From contig NZ_CP020104.1 of assembly GCF_002056795.1 (NCBI RefSeq), forward strand, positions 372,001-436,000: a stretch of 64,000 bases of DNA, given 5' to 3'. Below the pieces are notes generated by a model that was given only the letters and a program-made list of their open reading frames with translations, was not told the DNA's origin and ran no database searches. Each line of letters starts with the position of its first letter. The first letter of the stretch is position 1. This DNA comes from Spirosoma aerolatum. GTDB taxonomy: Bacteria > Bacteroidota > Bacteroidia > Cytophagales > Spirosomataceae. The position numbers and the translations under genes are program-made. Below are positions 33,621 to 42,552 of this stretch, in pieces.

Positions 33621-35843
33621 ATGCTGAAACGAATCCTCCTCTTTACCGCCATTTCGGCGCAGATTGCTGTTGCCCAACCAAAATCGAAGGTCACCGTTAC
33701 CGACCTGACCCGCATCAAACAGGTGGGGGGCATTGAACTATCACCCGATGGCAAACAGGCTGTTTATACGATCACGACAATTGAGTCGAACTCCGACCAG
33801 AAAGCGGATGGCCGCCCCGAAGAATACGACTACAAAACCCATATCTATCTGACCAGCCTGAAACCCGGCGATTCACGAGCGCTGACGCATGGGGCCGAAT
33901 CAGCTCGTCAGGCGGTTTGGGCCCCCGACGGTAAGCGATTGGCGTTTGTCCGGACGGTGAAAGGTAAAAGCCAGATTTTTATTATGCCGCTGGATGGGGG
34001 CGAAGCCTGGCAACTGACCAATAGTAACTACGGTGCATCTAATCCGCTGTGGTCGCCGGATGGTAAACGAATTGTGTTTACAGGGGGCGTAACCATGAAC
34101 CAGATGCTCACCGATTCGCTACTGAATCCTGATAAAGGTGGACCTTCCTGGTCGTTAGAAAAGCCCGGTTTTGCCAATAATGATTTTGTAAAGGTCGATA
34201 AGAAGATTAAACCGAATCCTGACGGGTCGCTGGCCGAAATTCGAGCCTATCTGGCGAAAGATGTGGAGGATAAAAAAGCCAAAGTCATTAATCGACTTAA
34301 TTTTCAGGGTGAGGCCACGACCGAACCCGACATCACGTTCCAGCATTTGTACGTTACGGACGTAGCCGAAAATGCCAAACCGAAGCCACTAACGCGGGGA
34401 TTTGAGTCCTTTCAGGCGGCTAACTGGCTTCCCAATGGGCAGGGGTTACTGGCGGTTACCGACCGCGATACGTTGAAACACCCTGACCGGGAGCAGGATA
34501 ACGCCATTGTGTTTGTTCCGGCTGATGGCTCAGGAAAGTTAACGATGGTGTTGGGCGAAGCAGGTAAGAGCTACGGGGCTCCTGAAATTTCTCCCGATGG
34601 GAAACAACTGGCCTTTCTGGTTAGTCCGTCCGAAGGGGTTAATTTCCCGCAAATCGGGCTGGCTACCCTGAACGGCTCAACCGCTTCGAACCCTCAACTC
34701 GTTACGTTCGACCGGGCGGCTGGTAATCTGGTGTGGACTGAAGTAGCTACCGTTGCAAAAGGCAAAAAGGCCACTTCCAGCTATGCGATCTATTTTACGG
34801 CTTCTTCTAACGGTGGCATTCCGCTTTATAAGCTTGACCCAGCAACCCGACAGGTAACGCAACTTACTGATTTTGACAGTGGAGTTACAGGTTTCGATGC
34901 CGCCAATAATCAGGTAGTTCTGGCAAAAACCGAAGTGGCTAACCCCTCCGAACTGTACGTTGCCGATGCGTCGGCTAAGTCACAAACGAAACTGAGTAAT
35001 CACAACGATTGGGTAGCCCAACGCCAGCTTAGTTTTCCTGAAAAACATACGTACAAGAATTCGCTGGGCCAAACGGTCGACTACTGGATTATGAAGCCCG
35101 CTTTTTTTGAGGCTTCTAAAAAATACCCGCTTCTGCTTAATATGCATGGTGGCCCCACGGCCATGTGGGGGCCAGGCGAAGCGTCCATGTGGCACGAGTT
35201 TCAGTACATGTGTTCGCAGGGCTATGGCATCGTGTATGCCAATCCGCGTGGTTCGGGTGGGTACGGCATCGCTTTCCAACGAGCTAATATTAAGGACTGG
35301 GGAACCGGACCTGCTGAAGATGTGCTGGCGGCCGAAAGTGCTGCTGCCAAAGAAGCCTGGGTCGATACCAGTCGTCAGGTGATTACGGGTGGTTCGTATG
35401 CGGGCTATCTGACCGCCTGGATTGTTGGTCACGATAACCGATTTAAAGCCGCTTTTGCACAACGGGGTGTGTATGATCTTACGACTTTTTTGGGCGAAGG
35501 CAATGCCTGGCGACTGGTTCCTAATTATTTCGCCTACCCCTGGACGCCCGAAGCTAAGGTTCTGGATGCCAATTCCCCTTATACATTCGTTCAGAACATT
35601 AAAACGCCACTACTCATCAAGCATGGTGAAAACGACCTGCGGACGGGACCAATTCAGAGCGAGATGATGTACAAAAGCCTGAAAATCCTCGGTCGACCGG
35701 TTGAGTATGTCCGTATGCCCGGCGCTACCCACGAGCTGAGTCGCTCGGGGAATGTTCGGCAGCGAATTGACCGGCTGCTGCGTATTTACGAATTCTTTGA
35801 GCGGTATATAGGCCCTGAAGCACAGGGGTTGTCGCAGAAATAA
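33621..35843 (+). CDS. S9-family prolyl oligopeptidase-like peptidase
   Basis: 740 residues from ATG 33621, which starts a proper signal peptide (MLKRILLFTAISAQIAVAQ); longer forms overlap the DinB gene. The N-terminal part is a WD40-like beta-propeller (ELSPDGKQAVYTIT, AVWAPDGKRLAFVRTV, NPLWSPDGKRIVFTGG, EISPDGKQLAFLV). The C-terminal alpha/beta hydrolase carries Ser592 in GGSYAGY, Asp672 in HGENDLRTG and His704 in GATHE, a full catalytic triad. Probably a periplasmic dipeptidyl- or acylaminoacyl-peptidase. Two exopeptidases in a row suggest a peptide-scavenging unit. Confidence 0.93.
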   Translation: MLKRILLFTAISAQIAVAQPKSKVTVTDLTRIKQVGGIELSPDGKQAVYTITTIESNSDQKADGRPEEYDYKTHIYLTSLKPGDSRALTHGAESARQAVWAPDGKRLAFVRTVKGKSQIFIMPLDGGEAWQLTNSNYGASNPLWSPDGKRIVFTGGVTMNQMLTDSLLNPDKGGPSWSLEKPGFANNDFVKVDKKIKPNPDGSLAEIRAYLAKDVEDKKAKVINRLNFQGEATTEPDITFQHLYVTDVAENAKPKPLTRGFESFQAANWLPNGQGLLAVTDRDTLKHPDREQDNAIVFVPADGSGKLTMVLGEAGKSYGAPEISPDGKQLAFLVSPSEGVNFPQIGLATLNGSTASNPQLVTFDRAAGNLVWTEVATVAKGKKATSSYAIYFTASSNGGIPLYKLDPATRQVTQLTDFDSGVTGFDAANNQVVLAKTEVANPSELYVADASAKSQTKLSNHNDWVAQRQLSFPEKHTYKNSLGQTVDYWIMKPAFFEASKKYPLLLNMHGGPTAMWGPGEASMWHEFQYMCSQGYGIVYANPRGSGGYGIAFQRANIKDWGTGPAEDVLAAESAAAKEAWVDTSRQVITGGSYAGYLTAWIVGHDNRFKAAFAQRGVYDLTTFLGEGNAWRLVPNYFAYPWTPEAKVLDANSPYTFVQNIKTPLLIKHGENDLRTGPIQSEMMYKSLKILGRPVEYVRMPGATHELSRSGNVRQRIDRLLRIYEFFERYIGPEAQGLSQK

Positions 35844-35852
35844 TACAAGTTT

Positions 35853-35943
35853 AATAGAGCCGTATCAATAGAACGCAGATTTTTATGATTCATTAAGATC
35901 ATAATCATCATAGAAATCTGCGTTCTATTGATACGGCTCTATT
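35853..35943. repeat. 30-bp perfect inverted repeat with nested inner stem
   Basis: Arms 35853-35882 and 35914-35943 match perfectly. The 31-nt loop carries a further ATGATT/AATCAT stem. It fills most of the gap between the S9 peptidase and the NAGPA-like gene. The words in the arms (AATCTGCG type) resemble phrases common in Bacteroidota intergenic DNA. Confidence 0.92.
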
Positions 35944-35961
35944 TGTTTTAACCGCTCAGTC

Positions 35962-36819
35962 ATGAAAAACTATGTACTGCTGATACTGATTGAATGTATA
36001 GCAATTGCATCCTATGCGCAACCAACGCTCGATTCGATACAAGTCAAAAAAGTAACCTGGCGAACAACCCGTATAACCCGGCAAGTTGTTTGGCAGGAAG
36101 CTCATTTCGATAGCTTGTTTGGGTCCAAACAGAATATTAATCTGATTGTACTGAAAAACCGACGCCGACGTCCGACGGTGGCGCTGGCCTCGGCGGGGGA
36201 TAGTCTTAAACCCACAAGCTGGTTTGGTGAGAAATTTGGCGCGTTAGTTGCCCTGAATGGCACCTTCTTCGATACTAAAAACGGTGGCTCGGTCGATTTT
36301 ATAAAAGTGGATGGGAAACTGATGGATACGACGCGGGTGACGGGGAAATCCCTGATTGAACACCAGCAGGCCGCTATTGTTATTCACAATAACCAGGTAA
36401 GGATTATTTTCGGCGGAAATAAACCCGGCTGGGATCGTCAGCTTTCAGACGAACATGTGATGACGACCGGGCCACTTTTGCTACAAAACGGTGAACCCCA
36501 TAAGCTACTAGCGAATGCCTTCAACGACAACCGCCATCCACGTACCTGTTTATGCGTTGGGCCACGTAAACGACTTGTTCTGGCAACAGTCGATGGGCGT
36601 AACGCCAATGCACAAGGGATGAACCTGCATGAACTGACGAATCTTATGCGCTGGCTAGGTTGCCGTGATGCTATTAATTTCGATGGAGGAGGATCTACAA
36701 CGCTCTGGATCAAGGCGGTAGGTAAAGACAGTCAGGGGGTAGTCAACTATCCATCCGATAGCAAGCAATGGATTCATACCGGCGAACGACCCGTTAGTAA
36801 TGCCCTGATAATCCGGTAA
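35962..36819 (+). CDS. Phosphodiester glycosidase (NAGPA-domain) protein
   Basis: 285 residues with a signal peptide (MKNYVLLILIECIAIASYAQ). The C-terminal NAGPA domain is clear: VALNGTFFDTKNGGSVDFIK, MTTGPLLLQNG, RHPRTCLCVGPRKRLVLATV, GRNANAQGMNLHELTNLM and NFDGGGSTTLWIK. This fold uncovers phosphodiester-linked sugars; bacterial members are often found with exopolysaccharide genes. No such genes are beside it. Periplasmic or secreted. Length fits a single-domain member. Confidence 0.86.
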   Translation: MKNYVLLILIECIAIASYAQPTLDSIQVKKVTWRTTRITRQVVWQEAHFDSLFGSKQNINLIVLKNRRRRPTVALASAGDSLKPTSWFGEKFGALVALNGTFFDTKNGGSVDFIKVDGKLMDTTRVTGKSLIEHQQAAIVIHNNQVRIIFGGNKPGWDRQLSDEHVMTTGPLLLQNGEPHKLLANAFNDNRHPRTCLCVGPRKRLVLATVDGRNANAQGMNLHELTNLMRWLGCRDAINFDGGGSTTLWIKAVGKDSQGVVNYPSDSKQWIHTGERPVSNALIIR

Positions 36820-36924
36820 ACAACGGGTCGACTAAAGTCATTGACCGAACACTCAAGCGAAATAGCATCGTAGTATTTATTTGAATAAGTTTACCGCTGT
36901 TACTCGTCTTAGATACATACCCTT

Positions 36925-37578
36925 ATGCGTTTACTTTTTTTTAGCCTACTCTTAACAGCAACAGCCTCATTTGGCCAGATCGCAAACGACAATACACTGA
37001 CTGCTCAAGTTGATGGAAAGGACTTTACGACACAACCACGCCGAATCAGAATCGGTAACTACTGGTGGATAACCGCTAATACCGTTAAGCCGGATAAATC
37101 ACTCCGTATCTGGCTAGGAAGTTTCAATGGTGAGGATGCACTCGAACCCGGTACGTACGTGGTGGTCGATGCCCGTGACCCCTATCGGAAGGAGTACCGG
37201 GAAAAATACGAAGGGCTGGAAAAATATAAAGGCATTGCCGCTATCCGCTACATCGAAGAAACGCGTGAGCCCCGCATGGAGTACCACGTAGGCGATTCGC
37301 AGAACAATGATGAGACGGTCGTGGTCACTAAGGCTGCCGATGGAACGCTGGAAGCCACTTTTTCGGGTAAACTGGCCGGAACCTACTGGAAAGAGAAAGC
37401 ATCCGCTACAGTATTCGGTGGCGTTGGTCGGCTGATGAGTAAAATGGAAGACAAAGCCATCACCAAAGCATCGGGCTATGACTCCGATATTGACCCCGAA
37501 GGAAACGGGTATAAAAAGCAGGATAAGAAAGACGAAATCGCGATTTCAAGCGGAAAAGTTCGACTCAAAATCAAATAG
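36925..37578 (+). CDS. Exported protein of unknown function
   Basis: 217 residues with a signal peptide (MRLLFFSLLLTATASFG). A mature beta-rich part starts LTAQVDGKDFTTQPRRIR and shows the DUF6252-like sequence style GTYVVVDARD, but the match is weak. An Asp/Lys-rich region follows (EYREKYEGLEKYKG), then a basic C-terminus (GKVRLKIK). No catalytic motif. Preceded by 105 bp and followed by a 32-bp inverted repeat, so monocistronic. Confidence 0.65.
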   Translation: MRLLFFSLLLTATASFGQIANDNTLTAQVDGKDFTTQPRRIRIGNYWWITANTVKPDKSLRIWLGSFNGEDALEPGTYVVVDARDPYRKEYREKYEGLEKYKGIAAIRYIEETREPRMEYHVGDSQNNDETVVVTKAADGTLEATFSGKLAGTYWKEKASATVFGGVGRLMSKMEDKAITKASGYDSDIDPEGNGYKKQDKKDEIAISSGKVRLKIK

Positions 37579-37601
37579 ATGCCTGCGCTGAATTAGTTTA
37601 C

Positions 37602-37675
37602 AAACCGCTAAGGCGCAATAGACGCAAAGAATTGCCTATCAATAATTCTTTGCGTCTATTGCGCCTTAGCGGTTT
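37602..37675. repeat. 32-bp perfect inverted repeat
   Basis: Arms 37602-37633 and 37644-37675 are perfect complements around a 10-nt loop, followed by TATTTTTG. It follows the exported-protein gene (stop 37578) and precedes the Nudix gene. Terminator-like but twice the length needed; the right arm overlaps a candidate promoter. Confidence 0.93.
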
Positions 37676-37682
37676 ATTTTTG
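37650..37682 (+). promoter_or_regulatory. Candidate Nudix promoter inside the inverted repeat
   Basis: TTG at 37650-37652, a 22-bp spacer and TATTTTTG at 37675-37682 match TTG-N17..23-TAnnTTTG. The -7 box is also the T-tract of the hairpin. Predicted leader about 14 nt to ATG 37703. Confidence 0.45.
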
Positions 37683-37702
37683 CTGACTATTAACCAACGG
37701 AT

Positions 37703-38389
37703 ATGAGCGATAACCAAACGACTGAAGCGCTGGAAGATGCCCATAAGTTTCGCTACTGGAAAAGCCAGATGGAAGCGAATGGGATGAAAATCAATACGAT
37801 CAACGATTTTTACATTCGTAGACGACATAATGGCGAAGTGTTATTTGCCATGCTCGAAGTAGATGCCGATACGCCTGAAGGGGATAAAATTCCGCCTGCG
37901 CTGTTTCTGAAAGGGCATGCTGCTTCTATGCTAGTCTGCCTGATCGACAAAGAGACGAAGGAAAAATTTGTGGTACTGGTCAAGCAACGGCGCATTGCAG
38001 ATGGCTCTCAAATCTATGAGCACCCGGCTGGAATGGTCGATGCCAGTGATGCCGCCGATGATGTGGCCGCCCGGGAGATTGGAGAAGAAGTGGGCCTGAC
38101 CGTAACGGCCAGCGAACTAACCAAATTAAATCCACGCGTGTGGTACCCAAGCACAGGTACCAGCGACGAGGGTATGCATTTTTTCTATGTCGAGCGCGAA
38201 ATGACGCGGGAAGAAATCATGTCGTTCCATCATAAAAACATGGGAAGTCAGTCGGAACACGAACGTATTGTTAGTGTAGTAGCTACGATTCCTGAGTCCC
38301 ATAAACTGATCACGAACGTCAATGGCCTTTTACTTAATTTCCTCTATTTAAAGCACGTCGGCGATTACGACACAATGAAATTGTTATAG
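37703..38389 (+). CDS. Nudix hydrolase
   Basis: 228 residues. A Nudix box reads GMVDASD then AADDVAAREIGEEVGL: the REIGEEVGL core is intact, but the first conserved Glu of Gx5E is Asp. The fold length suggests an ADP-ribose or nucleoside-diphosphate-sugar pyrophosphatase type (LVKQRRIADGSQIYEHPAG before the box is typical). It removes NMP-type groups from X-linked nucleoside diphosphates; substrate unknown. The gap of 28 bp to the deaminase gene suggests an operon. Confidence 0.85.
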   Translation: MSDNQTTEALEDAHKFRYWKSQMEANGMKINTINDFYIRRRHNGEVLFAMLEVDADTPEGDKIPPALFLKGHAASMLVCLIDKETKEKFVVLVKQRRIADGSQIYEHPAGMVDASDAADDVAAREIGEEVGLTVTASELTKLNPRVWYPSTGTSDEGMHFFYVEREMTREEIMSFHHKNMGSQSEHERIVSVVATIPESHKLITNVNGLLLNFLYLKHVGDYDTMKLL

Positions 38390-38417
38390 TTTACAGGGGC
38401 TGATGCGAAAATAATCC

Positions 38418-38888
38418 ATGCGTCAGCCACTGTACATCATAAACCGAAAACCTATGGACGAATTTATGCAGGAGGCCATTCGTCAGGCCCGAAAAAGTTT
38501 AAGTGAAGGCGGAATTCCGATTGGATCGTCACTTGTGAAAAATGGTGTACTGGTCGCATCGGGACACAACAAACGAGTACAGGAAGATAACCCGATTCTG
38601 CATGGCGAAATGGACTGCCTGAATAATGCAGGGCGCGTTGGTTCGTTCAAGGATACCGTTATTTATTCGACCCTGATGCCGTGCTATATGTGTGCTGGAA
38701 CCATTGTACAGTTTAAGATTCCGAAAGTGATTGTTGGTGAGTCGCGGACGTTTCCCGGAGCACGTGCTTTCATGGAACAGCATGGGGTTGAAGTCATTGA
38801 CCTCGATTTGCCGGAATGCGTGGAGATGATGGAGCAGTTCATCGCTGAAAAACCAACCCTTTGGAACGAGGATATAGGGGAGTTGTAA
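38418..38888 (+). CDS. Cytosine-deaminase-like nucleoside deaminase (yeast Fcy1 type)
   Basis: 156 residues. Zinc-site motifs are at HGE (His62, Glu64) and PCYMC (Cys89, Cys92), nearly matching the length and spacing of yeast cytosine deaminase (158 residues; His62, Glu64, Cys91, Cys94). The surrounding HGEMDCLNNAGR and TLMPCYMCAGTIVQF also read like Fcy1, not TadA or cytidine deaminase. Deaminates a free base such as cytosine. ATG 38454 would give a 144-residue form. Cytosolic. Confidence 0.85.
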   Translation: MRQPLYIINRKPMDEFMQEAIRQARKSLSEGGIPIGSSLVKNGVLVASGHNKRVQEDNPILHGEMDCLNNAGRVGSFKDTVIYSTLMPCYMCAGTIVQFKIPKVIVGESRTFPGARAFMEQHGVEVIDLDLPECVEMMEQFIAEKPTLWNEDIGEL

Positions 38889-38910
38889 AACTAATCTTAA
38901 GTTACCTTTG
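38883..38910 (+). promoter_or_regulatory. Promoter of the DUF6089-like barrel gene
   Basis: TTG at 38883-38885, overlapping the end of the deaminase gene, a 17-bp spacer and TACCTTTG at 38903-38910 match the Bacteroidota consensus. Leader about 40 nt to the GTG start at 38956. Confidence 0.55.
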
Positions 38911-38955
38911 TTTGATTGATTCGTCACATAGCTGTCATTGTAACGACCTGCCTTT

Positions 38956-39780
38956 GTGACGTTTCTAAGGTATATAATTGGGGTAACGACTTATCTTTTT
39001 TGTATAAGCGTATCGCTGGCGCAACGCTCAAGAATCTGGGCAGAACAACCTGGGACCTGGCTACTTCATGCTGGTGCAGGCATAACCCACTATACGGGTG
39101 ATCTGGCTCAGTTTGGTAATCTGGCCCATCTGCAACTCGGTGGTGCGTTTAACCTGGCGGCTTCGTACCGAGCCTCGACTCGACTTTCCTATCGGATCGA
39201 GGCTCAGTTGTATTACATCTACGCCCAGCAGAAATATACCCGCAATTACTACAATAACCTGTCGTTTCGAAGCTTGAATCCTGATGTCTGGGGCGGGGTG
39301 CAGGTGGACTTCTGGCCCATCGATGATCCATACCGGGCCACTATTCCTTACGCATTGGTAGGGGGTGGGCTTACCCATATGACTCCCAAGGCCATTTATC
39401 AGGGCCAGTCAGTAAGTTTAGCACCACTGCAAACGGAGGGAATAGGCTACAATCGGCTGGCGGGCATTGTTCGGTATGGGCTGGGCCTACCTTTGATGGC
39501 GACCGAACGTTTTCGAGTCAATCTGGAAGGTACGTATACGCACGTGTTGAGCGATTATCTGGATGATGTGAGCTCGTTTTATCGCGACAAAACGGGCATG
39601 AGTGCAATAGGAGCTGCTTTGGCTGACCGACGCGCCGAATTGGGAACAACCCTGAACCTCCCCGGTGAAATACGCGGCAATACCGGTAAAAACGACGGTT
39701 ATTTCGTGGTCATGGCACGGGTGGTATTTGTGATTATTACCCCACGTCAGCGAAGTTACCGCCGGATGATTGGACGCTAG
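38956..39780 (+). CDS. Outer-membrane beta-barrel protein (DUF6089-like)
   Basis: 274 residues. GTG at 38956 gives a good signal peptide (MTFLRYIIGVTTYLFCISVS, ending LAQ). The mature part begins WLLHAGAGITHYTGDLAQ, characteristic of DUF6089-type barrels, with alternating strands throughout and a basic C-terminus. Likely a structural outer-membrane protein. Its promoter overlaps the preceding deaminase gene; 64 bp separate it from the polyprenyl synthase gene. Confidence 0.7.
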   Translation: MTFLRYIIGVTTYLFCISVSLAQRSRIWAEQPGTWLLHAGAGITHYTGDLAQFGNLAHLQLGGAFNLAASYRASTRLSYRIEAQLYYIYAQQKYTRNYYNNLSFRSLNPDVWGGVQVDFWPIDDPYRATIPYALVGGGLTHMTPKAIYQGQSVSLAPLQTEGIGYNRLAGIVRYGLGLPLMATERFRVNLEGTYTHVLSDYLDDVSSFYRDKTGMSAIGAALADRRAELGTTLNLPGEIRGNTGKNDGYFVVMARVVFVIITPRQRSYRRMIGR

Positions 39781-39844
39781 GGTTTTGAGGGCTTTTGCTT
39801 ATTTTTGACCTCTCACTTTGCAGAACTGACCCTGCCCCACCCGA

Positions 39845-40816
39845 ATGAGTCCAGCAATTTTTGTTGATGCCCTTCAAGCCGAACTGCAAACCCTCCAATA
39901 TGGGCAATACCCGCCTGAACTCTACGACCCGATTCGGTACATTATGAGTCTTGGCGGCAAGCGGATGCGACCGCTGCTGACTCTGATGGCCGCGTCTCTG
40001 TTTATTGACGACTGGAAAAAAGCCGTTCGACCCGCGCTGGGCGTGGAAGTATTTCACAACTTCACACTCATGCACGACGACATTATGGATCAGGCTCCCT
40101 TACGTAGGGGACAGCCTACCGTTCATGAAAAATGGAACGGGAACGTGGCCATCTTATCGGGCGATGTCATGCTTGTCAATGCCTACCAATTGTTGCTGGA
40201 TGTAGAACCTGACCGACTTAAACCTGTCCTGGAGCGGTTTAGCCGAACAGCTGCCGAAGTGTGTGAAGGTCAGCAGATGGATATGAATTTTGAAACGCGC
40301 TGGGACGTAGCCGAATCCGAATACATCGACATGATCCGTCTTAAAACGTCTGTCCTGCTCGGATACGCGCTCGAATTGGGGGGATTGATTGCCGGGGCTG
40401 ATGCTGAGACGACCCAACATCTTTATGAAGGCGGTATGAACATTGGCATTGGTTTTCAGTTAAAAGATGATCTGCTGGACGTATACGGCGACCCGGCGAA
40501 GTTTGGTAAACAGGTAGGGGGCGATATTATCGCTAATAAAAAAACGTTTCTACTCATCGAGGCCTTGCAACAGGCAAAAGGCCCGCTACTGGATGAACTG
40601 ACGGGCTGGCTTGCGAAAACTGAATTCGATAAGCGTGAAAAAGTGAAAGCGATAACCGCTATTTACGACCAATTGGGTATCCGTCAGCAGACCGAAGCCC
40701 GCATTAATGACTATTTTGCCCGTGGGTTCGCCAATTTCGATCAGGTGAAAGCGGATAAGGACCGAAAAAATGTGTTAATTCAATTTACCCGACAATTGGT
40801 CGAGAGAGAAAGCTAA
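39845..40816 (+). CDS. Polyprenyl diphosphate synthase
   Basis: 323 residues of trans-isoprenyl synthase type: LGGKRMRPLL, first Asp-rich motif MHDDIMDQAPLRRGQPTVH, KTSVLLGYAL, and second Asp-rich FQLKDDLLDVYGD. The residues before the first DDxxD set product length: FHNFTLMHDDIMD, with Thr at -4 and Phe at -5, so a short- to medium-chain product (C15-C20) is plausible. Condenses IPP with an allylic diphosphate in the cytosol. Followed by an AT-rich imperfect repeat and the rhomboid gene. Confidence 0.92.
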   Translation: MSPAIFVDALQAELQTLQYGQYPPELYDPIRYIMSLGGKRMRPLLTLMAASLFIDDWKKAVRPALGVEVFHNFTLMHDDIMDQAPLRRGQPTVHEKWNGNVAILSGDVMLVNAYQLLLDVEPDRLKPVLERFSRTAAEVCEGQQMDMNFETRWDVAESEYIDMIRLKTSVLLGYALELGGLIAGADAETTQHLYEGGMNIGIGFQLKDDLLDVYGDPAKFGKQVGGDIIANKKTFLLIEALQQAKGPLLDELTGWLAKTEFDKREKVKAITAIYDQLGIRQQTEARINDYFARGFANFDQVKADKDRKNVLIQFTRQLVERES

Positions 40817-40835
40817 AATTATGTATGACGTATGA

Positions 40836-40881
40836 TATAGGATGTAGTTTGCATCATACATTATACACCATGCATCCTATA
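40836..40881. repeat. AT-rich imperfect inverted repeat upstream of the rhomboid gene
   Basis: TATAGGATG (40836-40844) pairs with CATCCTATA (40873-40881); surrounding words (ATGTATGA, CATCATACAT) also partly pair. Weaker than other elements; the right end lies 6 bp before the ATG of the rhomboid gene. Confidence 0.45.
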
Positions 40882-40887
40882 TAACTT

Positions 40888-41511
40888 ATGAGTATTACGC
40901 TATTAATCATTGTGGTTACAGTCATCATCAGCATGATGGCCTGGAGAGATTACAGCCTGATGGATCGCTGGGTTATGAATCCATATCAGGTGGTGCATCG
41001 AGGTCAATACTATCGACTCATCACCTCCGGTTTTTTACATGCCGATTGGGGGCACCTCATTTTCAATATGATCAGCTTCTATTTTTTTGGAGGCTTTATG
41101 GAGCAGGTGTTTTATGCACTTTTTGGCGGTAGTGGACCCATTTATCTGATCGGGTTTTATCTGGTAGCGATTATTGTATCGGACATTCCGACGCTGCTCA
41201 AGAATCGAAACAATCCGAATTATAATTCGCTCGGTGCTTCGGGTGGGGTATCGGCCATTATTTTTGCGGGTATCCTATTTAGGCCGTTGAATCCACTCTA
41301 CCTGTTTTTTATTCCGATTGGCATTCCTGGATTCATTTTCGGCCCTTTGTATCTGGCGTATTCCTACTATGAGTCGCGTCGGGGGATGAGTGCGATCAAT
41401 CACGATGCACACTTCTATGGCGCGTTGTTTGGCGTTTTGTTTATGATTATTGTGTATCCACCAGTACTTCCCCAGTTTTTCGAACAGATTTCGACCTGGC
41501 GTCTGTTTTAA
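40888..41511 (+). CDS. Rhomboid intramembrane serine protease
   Basis: 207 residues, about six membrane helices. Catalytic Ser118 is in GASGGVSAI and His175 in HDAHFYGALFG, the usual Ser-His dyad; HADWGHLIFNMISFYFFG is the conserved helix-2 region. Cleaves membrane proteins within the bilayer. Substrate unknown. ATG of the following LytTR gene is 8 bp away, so the two are probably one transcript. Confidence 0.9.
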   Translation: MSITLLIIVVTVIISMMAWRDYSLMDRWVMNPYQVVHRGQYYRLITSGFLHADWGHLIFNMISFYFFGGFMEQVFYALFGGSGPIYLIGFYLVAIIVSDIPTLLKNRNNPNYNSLGASGGVSAIIFAGILFRPLNPLYLFFIPIGIPGFIFGPLYLAYSYYESRRGMSAINHDAHFYGALFGVLFMIIVYPPVLPQFFEQISTWRLF

Positions 41512-41519
41512 TACCAACT

Positions 41520-42416
41520 ATGTTCCGATTCCTCAACCAGCCTTATCCATCTGAGGACTCGCCGGGCCGGGAGTTGCAAAAAGCAGCGTTCATTGGCTTG
41601 TTTGTCGGCCTGTTTTTATGGGTGTTTCAACCATTTGGTATCAACAACTGGGATACGCCCAACAAAGACCTTAAAATTGCAGGCTTTGGAGCCGTAACAT
41701 TTATTGTAACAGCCTTCAATTTCATTGTCTGGCGCCGATTGTTTCCCAAGCCATTTAGCGAAGAACGATGGACCGTAGGCCGGGAAATTATCTTCGTTAT
41801 TGCTAACATTCTGCTCATTGCCATTACCAATCAGTTTTATTTAGGAACGCTGTTGGGGGCTACTGGTCATAGAGGTATAGGTTGGTTTGGGACCATTTTG
41901 ATAACGTTTTCGGTAGGGATTTTTCCGGTTGTAGGGCTGGTATCGCTCAACTACATCCGGCAGCTTAAGAAGTACAGCCAGGCGGCTGCTAAGCTACCCA
42001 TTCATAGCGTGTCTGCCGACGATCAACTAGTGGAAAAGGAGCTTGAAGCTGAAGTGATTCGGCAACCTGCGCATTTACTAACGCTGGTGGCTGATAACGA
42101 GAAAGATAATCTGATACTATCTGCCAATGATCTGCTATACATCGAATCGAGCGATAATTATTGCACCGTTGTTTACTTCAAAAAGGATCAGATTGTAAAG
42201 CCTCTTCTTCGTAGTAGCCTGAGCCGTCTGGAAAAACAGATTGCGCAACTTCATATTGTTCGGTGCCATCGGTCTTATGTTGTCAATTTGAACCGGGTAG
42301 AGCGCGTAACGGGCAATGCACAGGGTTATAAACTCCATATACTCGGCGGACAGTTCCAGATTCCGGTGGCCCGACAGTATAACGAAACGCTCGTAGCCGA
42401 ACTGAAAGCCTTGTAA
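41520..42416 (+). CDS. Membrane-bound LytTR transcription regulator
   Basis: 298 residues. Four membrane helices occupy about 25-160 (IGLFVGLFLWVFQPFGI, FGAVTFIVTAFNFIVW, IIFVIANILLIAITNQFYL, ITFSVGIFPVVGLVSLNYI), followed by a linker and a C-terminal LytTR DNA-binding domain from about 195 (NDLLYIESSDNYCTVVYF ... IVRCHRSYVVNLNRVE). There is no receiver domain, so it may sense a signal in the membrane directly. Probably co-transcribed with the rhomboid gene. Confidence 0.88.
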   Translation: MFRFLNQPYPSEDSPGRELQKAAFIGLFVGLFLWVFQPFGINNWDTPNKDLKIAGFGAVTFIVTAFNFIVWRRLFPKPFSEERWTVGREIIFVIANILLIAITNQFYLGTLLGATGHRGIGWFGTILITFSVGIFPVVGLVSLNYIRQLKKYSQAAAKLPIHSVSADDQLVEKELEAEVIRQPAHLLTLVADNEKDNLILSANDLLYIESSDNYCTVVYFKKDQIVKPLLRSSLSRLEKQIAQLHIVRCHRSYVVNLNRVERVTGNAQGYKLHILGGQFQIPVARQYNETLVAELKAL

Positions 42417-42552
42417 GCTATCCCACCATTAGTCCCTGATACATAGTAGGCTTGCTAAACATCCCTAATGATGCCGTTTGCCCCTTTTTCCAGTAGTTAA
42501 ACGCTTGGCTCTTGTAGGTTTGTCTCAACGAACAACAAACCGAAAAACGGTC

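Noticed and set aside
38418..38888. tRNA adenosine deaminase TadA
   Set aside because: The zinc-site spacing and flanking HGEMDCLNNAGR fit yeast-type cytosine deaminase better than TadA.
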